Of a stretch of DNA of 64,000 nt, positions 35,124 through 43,697 are shown piece by piece. Origin of the DNA: DATKJY01 sp964540105. GTDB taxonomy: Bacteria > Zixibacteria > MSB-5A5 > GN15 > FEB-12. How positions within the stretch are numbered: the first letter of the stretch is position 1; the number at the start of each line of letters is the position of its first letter. Both the position numbers and the translations under genes were made by a program. Under the pieces are notes generated by a model that had not been told where the DNA came from, made no database searches, and worked only from the letters and a program-made list of their open reading frames with translations. The stretch is taken from assembly GCA_964540105.1 (NCBI GenBank), contig CAZILL010000003.1, forward strand, positions 248,001 through 312,000, written 5' to 3'.

Positions 35124-37403
35124 ATGACCATTGAACAGATCATCGACTTCCTTAGAACTGATCCTGTCGTCAGCAAGAACATCACGCACTGGAGGTCATT
35201 CTCCCCTCGCCCAGCCCAGTTTGCCGACTTTCCAGACGGTCTTGACCGGCGTTTGATCCGAACCCTCCGGCAGCGAAGTATCACTCAGCTCTATTCCCAC
35301 CAGCGCAGCGCCGCGAATGCCGTCATGAAGGGGGACGACGTTGTAGTCGTAACCCCGACCGCATCGGGAAAAACACTTTGTTACAACCTGCCCGTGCTAA
35401 ACGAAATCCTGCGCGACCCCAACGCTCGAGCCCTGTACCTCTTCCCTACCAAAGCCCTCGCGCAGGATCAGTTGAGCGAATTGTACGACCTGATTCAGAA
35501 ACTCGAAGTCGACATCAAGACCTACACTTTCGACGGTGACACCCCCCAGACCGCCCGGCGTCTGATCCGCTCTGCCGGGCATATCGTGGTTACCAATCCG
35601 GACATGCTCCACGCCGGGATTCTGCCCCACCATACGAAATGGATCAAGCTCTTCGAGAATCTCAAGTTCGTCGTCATTGATGAAATTCACCAATACCGCG
35701 GAGTGTTTGGCTCGCATCTGGCCAACGTGATCAGGCGTCTTCGCCGTATCTGTGCGTTCTACGGATCTGACCCTCAATTCATCTGCTGTTCGGCCACGAT
35801 CGCTAATCCCGACGAGCTTACCCGGCGAATCATCGGTCGTCAACCCGTACTGATCAGCGACAACGGAGCTCCTTCTGGAGAGAAACACTTTCTGCTCTAT
35901 AACCCGCCCATTATCAACAAGCAGCTGGGAATTCGCAAGGCCGCCATCAACGAGGCAGCGCGATTAGCAGCCAGTTTCCTTCGCCACAAGATTCAAACGA
36001 TCGTCTTTGCCCACTATCGGCTATACGTTGAGGTGCTCCTAACGTATCTCCAACGGGAGCTGAAGGGAGATTTCGGCAAGGGGATCAATATTGCAGGCTA
36101 TCGGGGAGGATACCTCCCGAACGAACGTCGCGCCATCGAGTCGGGGCTTCGCAACGGGACTATCACAGGCGTGGTGTCGACTAATGCTCTCGAATTGGGA
36201 GTAGACATCGGCTCGCTCGACGTGTCGATCATTGTCGGCTATCCCGGCTCGATCGCTTCACTCTGGCAACAGGCTGGCCGAGCAGGTCGTCGATCCGGAA
36301 CCTCTCTCACAATCATGGTCGCTAACTCGTCAGCAATCAATCAGTTCCTGTGCACCGAACCGCAGTACATCTTTGATCGCACACCGGAATCTGGCGTCAT
36401 CGACCCCGACAATCTCATCATTCGCACCAACCACTTGAAATGCGCAGCCTTTGAACTCCCCTTCGGACAGGAAGAACTGGCCGATGATCTCGCCTCCCGC
36501 AAAATTCTTGACTACCTTACGGATCAGAATGTCGTTCGCAAGACCTCCGACCGCTACCATTGGTCTTCCGATATCTACCCGGCGCAGCAAGTTTCGCTCC
36601 GCTCTGCGTCCCCTGATAACTTCGTCATCCTGAATGAATCAGCCAACGCCGCTGTCATCGGCGAGGTCGACTACTTCTCCGCACCGGTTTTCCTTCATCC
36701 TGAAGCGATCTACCTGCATGCCGCCAACCAATATCAGGTTACGCGCCTCGACTGGGAGGGGAAAAAGGCCTATGTCAAGGAAGTCGAGGTGGATTACTAC
36801 ACCGATGCCGAAACCAAGAGCGACCTCAAGGTCCTCCAGATTAACCAGGAAGGCAAGACTCTCGACGACGCACGTCAGCATTGCGGCGAAGTTTCCGTTA
36901 CATGCGTCACCGTTCTCTTCAAGAAAATTAAGTTCCAGACGCACGAAAATGTCGGCTCGGGACTGCTGTCATTGCCGGAGCTGGAAATGCACACCAACGC
37001 CTTCTGGTACTCCTTCCCGGGTGACATCAATGTGAAGCTCGGACTCGAAGGGGATCACTTTGGAGGCGCTCTGCGCGGGCTGGCGAACCTCCTCGGGAAG
37101 ATCGCACCTCTCTGGGTTATGTGCGATACTCGCGATTTGCGATCTATCTCGCAAGTGCGTGCACCCTTCACCGAACGCCCGACCGTCTACATCTACGAGA
37201 ACATCCCCGGTGGCGTTGGGCTATCGGAAAAACTGTACACAGAATCCGAACGACTCTTTGAAGCCTGCCTCGAGCATGCCCGTCGTTGTTCGTGCCAGTC
37301 GGGCTGTCCTGCGTGCGTGGGCCCCTCGATGGAGGTCGGAGCTCAGGGGAAGTCGGGTGTTGTGAAGCTGCTCGAATATATGATGGCCGTCATGCCGGTC
37401 TGA
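35124..37403 (+). CDS. DEAD/DEAH-box helicase of the MrfA/YprA (Hrq1-like) family
   Basis: 759 aa. Walker A TPTASGKT at 77-84, VVIDEIHQYRGVFG, CCSATIANP, and motif VI HQ-type LWQQAGRAGRRSG. The C-terminal domain (about 550-759) has the CSCQSGCPACVGP cysteine cluster of the DUF1998/MrfA zinc site. Hrq1-like helicases unwind DNA 3'-5' and in Bacillus act with the exonuclease MrfB in mitomycin-lesion repair. No MrfB is adjacent; a pseudo-protease and a Cys-rich protein are. Its stop abuts the convergent mlaD stop with no gap. Confidence 0.93.
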   Translation: MTIEQIIDFLRTDPVVSKNITHWRSFSPRPAQFADFPDGLDRRLIRTLRQRSITQLYSHQRSAANAVMKGDDVVVVTPTASGKTLCYNLPVLNEILRDPNARALYLFPTKALAQDQLSELYDLIQKLEVDIKTYTFDGDTPQTARRLIRSAGHIVVTNPDMLHAGILPHHTKWIKLFENLKFVVIDEIHQYRGVFGSHLANVIRRLRRICAFYGSDPQFICCSATIANPDELTRRIIGRQPVLISDNGAPSGEKHFLLYNPPIINKQLGIRKAAINEAARLAASFLRHKIQTIVFAHYRLYVEVLLTYLQRELKGDFGKGINIAGYRGGYLPNERRAIESGLRNGTITGVVSTNALELGVDIGSLDVSIIVGYPGSIASLWQQAGRAGRRSGTSLTIMVANSSAINQFLCTEPQYIFDRTPESGVIDPDNLIIRTNHLKCAAFELPFGQEELADDLASRKILDYLTDQNVVRKTSDRYHWSSDIYPAQQVSLRSASPDNFVILNESANAAVIGEVDYFSAPVFLHPEAIYLHAANQYQVTRLDWEGKKAYVKEVEVDYYTDAETKSDLKVLQINQEGKTLDDARQHCGEVSVTCVTVLFKKIKFQTHENVGSGLLSLPELEMHTNAFWYSFPGDINVKLGLEGDHFGGALRGLANLLGKIAPLWVMCDTRDLRSISQVRAPFTERPTVYIYENIPGGVGLSEKLYTESERLFEACLEHARRCSCQSGCPACVGPSMEVGAQGKSGVVKLLEYMMAVMPV

Positions 37404-38339
37404 TTAGAAGACCGAAAACTTGAAGTACTTTCTCGGGTTCTTCTCGATATCGGTCACCAGATTGTTGATCCGGGCCAGCAGGTTGACAGTCTCAACATAC
37501 AGCGCAGAGTCATTCACCAGCAAACCCACGTTCCCATGCGGACTGTTCACTCTACCCATAACGGAGTCGAGCCGCGCGCTGGTTCTCGCCAGGTTGTTGT
37601 ATAGCGCTGGATCGTCGACAAACTTGCCAAAGGTTCCTGTGCTTTCGGTCACTTTGCCGGTTAGGCTCTCCATTGACCCGCCAATCTTCTCAATTGAAAG
37701 CGTCAGCCGCTCCTGATTCTTCTGGAGCCCTCGGGTCAGTGTGGAGAGTTCCCCCAGAAGCCGGGTCATCTGCTCGTACAGCTCCTTGTCCGTCGCCAAG
37801 CGTCCCAGCGTGCCTTCACCACGGTTCATGCGTATGAGCACAGAGTCAATATTCCCTATCAGCGAGCCGGTCTGGCTAAACGCTTTTTCTCCCGCTTTGA
37901 ACATGGAACCGGCATCGCCTACATCGCGGTTTTCTATGACACTGTTCGGCTCGATGACTGGTCGACCAGCTGTACCGGGGAATACTTCTATGTATTTATC
38001 TCCTAGAAACCCAATCGTCCCGAGGGCTACCTGGGAATTATCGGTAATCATGTGCCACGCTTCGCGCTTGACCCGACAGATTACTTCCACCTGTCGAAGC
38101 GAATCAAGACTCACGAACTCCACCGACTTAACGCTTCCCACTTCGACACCGGACATCCATACGGGCGAGCCTCTCAAAAGGCCATTGACGTTTCGGAAAT
38201 AGCACTTGAACAGATCCTTGGAATCAAATATCGAAGTCCCACCGCCAGACAATGACGCCCACATCATCATGAATATCGCGAACATGATCAGGATGCCTAC
38301 TTTCAGCTTCCCCCATTTGACGCCAATCGAACGTTTCAT
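37404..38339 (-). CDS. mlaD: MlaD/MCE domain lipid-transport protein
   Basis: 311 aa with one N-terminal membrane anchor (about 11-30, LKVGILIMFAIFMMMWASLS) and an MCE domain (about 40-120, YFRNVNGLLRGSPVWMSGVEVGSV). It ends in a long helical region that may form a tunnel barrel as in other MCE proteins. It binds phospholipid substrate for the MlaEF ABC transporter between the two membranes. It is the third gene of mlaE-mlaF-mlaD; no mlaA, B or C is in the window. Confidence 0.92.
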   Translation of the reverse strand: MKRSIGVKWGKLKVGILIMFAIFMMMWASLSGGGTSIFDSKDLFKCYFRNVNGLLRGSPVWMSGVEVGSVKSVEFVSLDSLRQVEVICRVKREAWHMITDNSQVALGTIGFLGDKYIEVFPGTAGRPVIEPNSVIENRDVGDAGSMFKAGEKAFSQTGSLIGNIDSVLIRMNRGEGTLGRLATDKELYEQMTRLLGELSTLTRGLQKNQERLTLSIEKIGGSMESLTGKVTESTGTFGKFVDDPALYNNLARTSARLDSVMGRVNSPHGNVGLLVNDSALYVETVNLLARINNLVTDIEKNPRKYFKFSVF

Positions 38340-38391
38340 TTACCCAACCCTTTTCTGAACGGTCGTTTCAAGGCAATATATCATCTGTTGC

Positions 38392-39180
38392 CTACCTACT
38401 CAACTCCGACGTTATGAACTTCCGTTCCATAACCGACTCGAACGAATGGCGAAACGGATCGAGAAAGTCCATTACCCGGGAGTCAACATTGTCGCGCAGC
38501 TCGAACAGCGACCCATCGAACACCAGTTCCCCTGAATGAACCACCATGAAACGATTCGCGACGTTGAAGGCGTCGGCAATCTGATGCGTCACAACTACGG
38601 TAGAAATTCCCTTTTCCCTCGTAAGTTTGTTGATCAGCGCCAGAACGTTCTCTGTCGACTGCGGATCAAGACCGGTCGTGGGTTCGTCGTAGAGCATGAT
38701 TTTGGGATTCGTCGACAGCAACGCCCGCCCAATAGCGACCCGGCGCTGCATTCCTCCTGATAATTGCTCAGGGAGCCTGTCAATAATCTCGCTTGACTCC
38801 AGACCGACAAAGCCCAGCATCTCTGTCACTCTGGATTCAATCTCCTCCCACCCCATCTTTGTGTGCTCCAGCAGGTAGTACCCCACATTCTCTCCGACGG
38901 TCAACGAGTCAAACAGCGCCCCATCCTGAAACACCATTCCGATCCCCTTGCGAATCTCCCGTTTCTGCCTTTCGGGTATCCCGGCAATGCTCTGATTGTC
39001 GATCAGCACCTCGCCCCTTTGCGGCGTGTTCAGACCAAGGATCAGGCGCAGGATTGTTGACTTCCCCGACCCAGACGGCCCCATGATGACCACCGACTCC
39101 GTCTGCTCGATTCGAAAGGAGATACTCTTCAATACTGGCTTATCGCCGTAGGAAAAGTCAACCTGCTTCAGCTCGATCAC
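38392..39180 (-). CDS. mlaF: MlaF-type ABC transporter ATPase
   Basis: 262 aa cytosolic ATPase energising lipid transport. Walker A GPSGSGKST at 34-42, Q-loop VFQDGALFDSLTV typical of MlaF/MKL rather than metabolite importers, signature LSGGMQRR, and Walker B IMLYDEPTTGLD. Overlaps mlaE by four bases, so the two subunits are coupled. Confidence 0.94.
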   Translation of the reverse strand: MIELKQVDFSYGDKPVLKSISFRIEQTESVVIMGPSGSGKSTILRLILGLNTPQRGEVLIDNQSIAGIPERQKREIRKGIGMVFQDGALFDSLTVGENVGYYLLEHTKMGWEEIESRVTEMLGFVGLESSEIIDRLPEQLSGGMQRRVAIGRALLSTNPKIMLYDEPTTGLDPQSTENVLALINKLTREKGISTVVVTHQIADAFNVANRFMVVHSGELVFDGSLFELRDNVDSRVMDFLDPFRHSFESVMERKFITSELSR

Positions 39181-39959
39181 AAGTACCCCTTCAAGGCCGA
39201 GTATACGACCTTGGTCATGAAGAAGTTAACGATCAAAATCGAGATCGATGCCATAACAACAGAATTCGTCGTCGCCTGCCCAACCCCCTTTGTTCCCCCT
39301 TCCGACGTAAACCCTTTGTAGCAGGAGATAAAGGCGATCACAAACGAAAAGATTACTGGCTTTATCAGACCCATGAAAAGATTCCCAAACACTAATCGCT
39401 CCCGAACCGCCGCCCAATAAAGCGTCGACGGTACGTGCGCAAGAAACTCCGCAATCACCCAACCCCCGAGTATTGCAATGACATCGCACATGACGGTGAG
39501 AGCAGGCACCATGATGATCAACGAGATCAGCCGTGGCGCCGCAATCTTCTTGATCGGGTCGATGCCAAAGGCCATGAGCGCATCGAGCTGGTTTGATGAC
39601 TTCATGGCTCCGATCTCGGCTGTAATTCCTGCCGCAACCCGAGCTGCAATCATCAATCCGGTCAGCGTGGGGCCGAGTTCGCGGATGATTGAAATCGACA
39701 TGATTCGCCCCAGGTAGTTCTTTGCTCCAAACTCCGAAAGCTCCTGCGCGAAGGCCAGTGCGAATCCCTGACCCGCGAACATGCCGGTAAGCACAACCAG
39801 GTACAGCGACCCCACCCCAATCAGATACATCTGCTCAAGAGTTTCCTGGAAGTAGAAAGGGCGCGCAAACAGTGCCGCGACCATGCGCAGCGAAAAGAAG
39901 CAGAGATTCTGGCTCTCGTGGGCAAACGCCTTGAGCCAGTTGTTGATAGCAGTAAGTAT
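39177..39959 (-). CDS. mlaE: MlaE-type ABC permease, apparently initiated at an AUA codon
   Basis: Membrane subunit of the retrograde/anterograde lipid transporter: QMYLIGVGSLYLVVLTGMFA, then five to six helices with the family's RELGPTLTGLMIAARV. The first ATG is at 39884, but the frame continues with residues (NWLKAFAHESQNLC, FFSLRMVAALFARPF) that match the usual MlaE N-terminus. An in-frame stop lies just beyond, and no ATG, GTG or TTG exists between. ATA at 39957-39959 has GAAAGGG seven bases ahead and a promoter just upstream. From ATA it is 260 aa, the family length. Confidence 0.85.
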   Translation of the reverse strand: MLTAINNWLKAFAHESQNLCFFSLRMVAALFARPFYFQETLEQMYLIGVGSLYLVVLTGMFAGQGFALAFAQELSEFGAKNYLGRIMSISIIRELGPTLTGLMIAARVAAGITAEIGAMKSSNQLDALMAFGIDPIKKIAAPRLISLIIMVPALTVMCDVIAILGGWVIAEFLAHVPSTLYWAAVRERLVFGNLFMGLIKPVIFSFVIAFISCYKGFTSEGGTKGVGQATTNSVVMASISILIVNFFMTKVVYSALKGYL

Positions 39960-39988
39960 AGCCGGACCCTTTCACTGTCTTATCGCGT

Positions 39989-40017
39989 ATGGTAGGTTCG
40001 GAGAGGGATTAAGTCAA
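39989..40017 (-). promoter_or_regulatory. Promoter of the mlaEFD operon
   Basis: On the minus strand TTGACT (40012-40017) and TACCAT (39989-39994) are 17 bp apart. The predicted start near 39982 leaves a ~23-nt leader containing GAAAGGG before the ATA codon. Confidence 0.55.
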
Positions 40018-40078
40018 GGTCGGAGATTGCCGGCGCGACTAACCGACAGCTGTCGAAGGCAAGCTCCTGAAAATACGA

Positions 40079-40109
40079 GAGCCCCTTCCGTGACCAGCGG
40101 AAAGGGCTC
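40079..40109 (-). terminator. Terminator hairpin after the cohesin-like gene
   Basis: GAGCCCTTTCCG and CGGAAGGGGCTC (minus strand) pair over 12 bp with one G-U and a 7-base loop, followed by TCGTATTTT. It lies 45 bp past the gene's stop and before mlaE. The T stretch is interrupted, so efficiency is uncertain. Confidence 0.6.
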
Positions 40110-40153
40110 ACACTTTATCAAACGCGTCAAAACACGTACTTCGCTAACTCACG

Positions 40154-41002
40154 TTACTTCATGAGCAGCATCTTCTTCGAAGCCGAAAACTTATCGGCTG
40201 AGATCCGGTAGAAGTAGAGTCCGCTGGCTACCGAACTTCCAGACGCATTACGACCGTCCCAGGTCACCAAGTGCGTTCCGGCTGGCATCTCTTCGTTCAC
40301 GAGCGTCTTCACTTCCTGCCCCAGGACATTAAATACAACCAGTTCGACATTCGATGAGACCGGCAGATCAAATGAAATCTGCGTAGTCGGGTTGAACGGG
40401 TTAGGGTAGTTCTGCGCTAAGGAGAATTCCTTCGGCAGAGACCCGCTCGGGTTCGTCGAAACTACCGCGATCGAGAGATTCTCAAACTTCGGTACTTCCT
40501 TTCGCGGTCCGACAATCTTCCCGTTCTCGTCTAACTGATGGTAGATGAACAGGGGCGAATGGCGCGGGTTCTCGATTGTTGTCGTCTGCAAATCGATCGC
40601 TTTCACCGTCGGGTCCGCTACCTCAAACACGAGATTGGCAATCGGACCGCTGCCCGCCTTGAGATCTGGTTTCTTCTGAGTGATCTGAGGCAAAAGCATC
40701 ATAAAGACTGTGCTCTTGGCATTGTCAATCTTCGCCACCTTCAGATCAAAATAGGACACCCGCGTGTTCTCAAAATCAACCTTCTTCAGCGTAACTCCCG
40801 GTGAAAACTTGAGTGCAAGATCGATGGCCGCCAGGTTGTCCTGGTTTGTGATCTCCAACGGTACCGTCACAGTATTGACGCCATCCGCTGAAATCACAGT
40901 GGCTTTCGCCGCTACGATCGAGCTTGTCGCCTCGGCCCAGACCATCACTGGTAAGGCGACCAAAGCAATGAGGACTGTTAGGATTCCACAACGTTTCAAC
41001 AA
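40154..41002 (-). CDS. Secreted cohesin-like protein with C-terminal Por-type sorting tail
   Basis: 282 aa. Signal peptide residues 1-23 (LTVLIALVALPVMVWA). Residues about 24-160 look like a cohesin-type beta-sandwich: VNTVTVPLEITNQDNLAAID and LALKFSPGVTLKKVDF are the usual strands. Residues about 190-282 are the FlgD-like/T9SS tail with YPNPFNPTTQISFDLP, VFNVLGQEV, GTHLVTWDGRNASG, GLYFYRI and a Lys-rich end. Such tails direct secretion and surface attachment in FCB bacteria. Its partner could be a dockerin-tagged protein such as the propeller protein of this window; that is inference. Confidence 0.85.
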   Translation of the reverse strand: MLKRCGILTVLIALVALPVMVWAEATSSIVAAKATVISADGVNTVTVPLEITNQDNLAAIDLALKFSPGVTLKKVDFENTRVSYFDLKVAKIDNAKSTVFMMLLPQITQKKPDLKAGSGPIANLVFEVADPTVKAIDLQTTTIENPRHSPLFIYHQLDENGKIVGPRKEVPKFENLSIAVVSTNPSGSLPKEFSLAQNYPNPFNPTTQISFDLPVSSNVELVVFNVLGQEVKTLVNEEMPAGTHLVTWDGRNASGSSVASGLYFYRISADKFSASKKMLLMK

Positions 41003-41498
41003 GGCTTACCCCCTTTAGGGTTAGCATGTTTCTGTTCTGGTTGTCGCCGCTGAGCATCCATACACAGCACGCAACCGCTCTCTTATCCGCAATACGAATT
41101 GGTTCTACAAATTCGACTTATGTTTCGAGCAATCAGGCGAGCTACTATTACCCCACGTCCACAAGCAAAGTAACGACTAAATTAGTCCATGTCAAGTATT
41201 TTTTTGCTTCTGCGTACCTCTCGGAGCGACAACCTTACCTCCTTACGGGAAAGCTCCTCGGTCCGCATACTACTTCAACACATATAAGCACCGTTGGTTC
41301 ACGTTTTGGTTCACAAAAACTCGCGCAGGGGACAAAAAACACTCGCGCACCCCTCACACTCGCAGAAACTGCGTCGCATGCGACTTATCGTCAAATCGAC
41401 AACCCCCAGCCGGTCCCATGAAATGCTTGACTTGATTAAACTTCGCCCCGAGATTGACCCATGTTGATTTCAACCAATCCTGTCAACTGGGAGGTCCT
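41003..41498. other. Gene-free 496-bp divergent interval
   Basis: No convincing gene. A plus-strand open frame at 41026-41421 has low-complexity, Thr/Ser-rich content, no family resemblance and an antisense promoter inside it. The interval contains the palindrome-bearing promoter of the 40154-41002 gene and is more A/T-rich than its surroundings. I see no clear promoter for the OPT gene. Confidence 0.6.
41067..41195 (-). promoter_or_regulatory. Promoter of the cohesin-like gene with palindromic operator between -35 and -10
   Basis: On the minus strand TTGACA (41190-41195) and TACTTT (41067... as 41167-41172) are spaced by 17 bp; the elements occupy 41167-41195. The spacer holds the perfect palindrome GACTAA-A-TTAGTC (41175-41187). 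The -10 is weak by E. coli standards but TACTTTG resembles the Bacteroidetes-type box. Predicted leader is about 160 nt. Confidence 0.5.
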
Positions 41499-43637
41499 GT
41501 GAAAACAGACTCAGCTTCAGACGACCACATCGGGGGAGCTTTCAAGCCGTTCGTCTCGCCGAATCAGGTTCAGAAGGAGTTCACCTTCCGGGCAATCTTC
41601 ATCGGAGCAATTCTTGGTATCGTCTTCGCCGCCTCTTCGGTGTACCTGGCTCTCAAAGTTGGGATGACTGTGAGCGCTTCCATACCGATCGCCGTACTTT
41701 CAATCACCCTTTTCCGGGCGCTGGGACGCGCGACAATCCTCGAAAACAATATTGTGCAGACGACTGGCTCCGCGGGCGAGTCGATTGCCTTCGGGGTCGC
41801 TACGACCATGCCTGTCTTTCTTCTGCTCGGGCAAGATATGCAATTGACCGCGATCATCTGGATGTCACTGCTCGGTGGGATCCTCGGCGTTCTTATGATG
41901 ATTCCACTCCGGCAGGCGCTGATAGTCAAGGAACACGGAAAGCTGACATACCCCGAAGGAACCGCGTGTGCCGATGTCCTGATCGTAGGTGAGGAAGGGG
42001 GATCGAACGCCAAGACCGTCTTTCTTGGATTCGGCATCGGGGCGCTTTACAAGTTCATGAATGCCGGCACGAAGCTCTGGGCCGAGATTCCTACCCGCAT
42101 GCTGACCTTCTTCAAAGGGGCCTCTTTCTCCGCCGAGGTGACGCCGGAACTCATGGGTGTCGGGTATATCATCGGCCAGAAAGTATCGTCCAATATGATG
42201 GCCGGTGGAATGCTCTCCTACCTCATCCTGATTCCCGCCATCAAGATTTTCGGGGAACAGGTCGGCGGTAATATGTTCCCCGCCTCCATGCTCATCCGCG
42301 ACATGACTCCGAACGAGGTCCGCAATAACTACATTCTCTATATAGGCGCGGGGGCTGTGGCTACAGGCGGCATTATCAGCCTGATCAGGTCGCTTCCGAC
42401 GATTGTCTCGGCCTTCAAACGGGGGTTCCAGTCGTTCCTCGACTCTCGAAGCGGCGCGAATTCCGACAGGCAGGTCGCCAGAACGTCGCGAGACCTCCCC
42501 ATGTCGGTCGTTGTATTTGGCTCAATCGGTCTTGTGCTTGCCATCTGGCTGGCGCCCATTCTGCACATCAACGCCCTCTCGGCTGTCCTCATCGTCCTGT
42601 TTGGCTTCTTCTTCGTTACCGTTTCAAGTCGCATCACAGGCGAAATTGGCTCCTCCTCAAACCCAATCTCGGGCATGACCGTGGCCACCCTGCTGATTAC
42701 CTGCCTGCTGTTTCTTGCCGCCGGCTGGACAGGGGTTTCGTACCGCGCCATGGCGCTCTGTACAGCAGCGATAGTTTGCATTGCGGCATCCAATGGAGGC
42801 ACAATCAGCCAGGACCTCAAAACCGGCTACCTGGTCGGCGCGACTCCCAAATACCAACAATTGAGCATCATGGTGGGGGTCATCACCAGCGCCCTGGTTA
42901 TCGGTTGGATTGTGATCTACATGAACAACGCCTATACGACAATCGTCCCCGCAAGTCATCCTGACTACATTGCCACCCTCGACTCAACAGCCGAAACTCA
43001 GGCCGGCCCAGACGGCAAATCCTATCGCATCCTCCATATTACCGAACCCGTCGGTTCAGTTTTGGTCGGCAAGTATCTGGCCGATGAAACCGGACAGATC
43101 AGATTCCTTGTAGACCCTGGTATCGCAGGGACGGTTTCAGAAGTCGACGGCAAGCCCGTCAGAAAACTCGACTCTCCCAAAGCTCGACTTTTCAGCTTGA
43201 TCATCGACGGCATTTTGACTCAGAAGCTCCCCTGGGGATTGGTTCTGATAGGCATTTTCCTCTCCCTCGTGATGGAACTAGTCGGGGTCTCCTCCCTCCC
43301 CTTTTCGGTCGGGCTTTATCTCCCCCTTTCAAGCTCGGTCCCGATCATGGCAGGCGGTCTGATTCGTTCGCTCGTTGACCGCAAGAGAAAGGGAAGCGCC
43401 TCGGAAGCTGAATTCTCGCCCGGCGTGCTCTTATCCTCGGGATTCATCGCCGGAGCTGCCATCATGGGCGTTGCGCTTGCCGGACTTATCGGGATTGGTT
43501 GGGAAGAGAAGATTAATTGCTCAGAATACCTGGGTACGCTCGCGGAGGCAGACTGGTTCGCAGCCATCCCATTTCTGATTCTCGGGTTCATTCTGTATCG
43601 AGTAGCGATCTCGTCGAAAAACAACGCAAAAGCGTGA
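41499..43637 (+). CDS. OPT family oligopeptide/metal-chelate transporter
   Basis: 712 aa with about 16 hydrophobic segments. The family opening FTFRAIFIGAILGIVFAASS and YLALKVGMTVSASIPIAVL, and later NNIVQTTGSAGESIAFG, are typical of the bacterial PT branch of OPT proteins, which import small peptides or metal chelates. GTG at 41499 with GGGAGG four to five bases ahead is preferred over TTG at 41454. Contains a ~100-residue non-membrane loop about residues 505-585 of unknown role. Transcribed alone. Confidence 0.9.
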   Translation: MKTDSASDDHIGGAFKPFVSPNQVQKEFTFRAIFIGAILGIVFAASSVYLALKVGMTVSASIPIAVLSITLFRALGRATILENNIVQTTGSAGESIAFGVATTMPVFLLLGQDMQLTAIIWMSLLGGILGVLMMIPLRQALIVKEHGKLTYPEGTACADVLIVGEEGGSNAKTVFLGFGIGALYKFMNAGTKLWAEIPTRMLTFFKGASFSAEVTPELMGVGYIIGQKVSSNMMAGGMLSYLILIPAIKIFGEQVGGNMFPASMLIRDMTPNEVRNNYILYIGAGAVATGGIISLIRSLPTIVSAFKRGFQSFLDSRSGANSDRQVARTSRDLPMSVVVFGSIGLVLAIWLAPILHINALSAVLIVLFGFFFVTVSSRITGEIGSSSNPISGMTVATLLITCLLFLAAGWTGVSYRAMALCTAAIVCIAASNGGTISQDLKTGYLVGATPKYQQLSIMVGVITSALVIGWIVIYMNNAYTTIVPASHPDYIATLDSTAETQAGPDGKSYRILHITEPVGSVLVGKYLADETGQIRFLVDPGIAGTVSEVDGKPVRKLDSPKARLFSLIIDGILTQKLPWGLVLIGIFLSLVMELVGVSSLPFSVGLYLPLSSSVPIMAGGLIRSLVDRKRKGSASEAEFSPGVLLSSGFIAGAAIMGVALAGLIGIGWEEKINCSEYLGTLAEADWFAAIPFLILGFILYRVAISSKNNAKA

Positions 43638-43697
43638 TTGCGACTGCTGCTTCACGGAGTCGGCAACGCGAATTGATGACAGCGACCGAACGGTTTC

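Noticed and set aside
41026..41421. 131-codon plus-strand frame in the intergenic interval
   Set aside because: Thr/Ser-rich random-looking product, no ribosome site, and an antisense promoter lies inside it.
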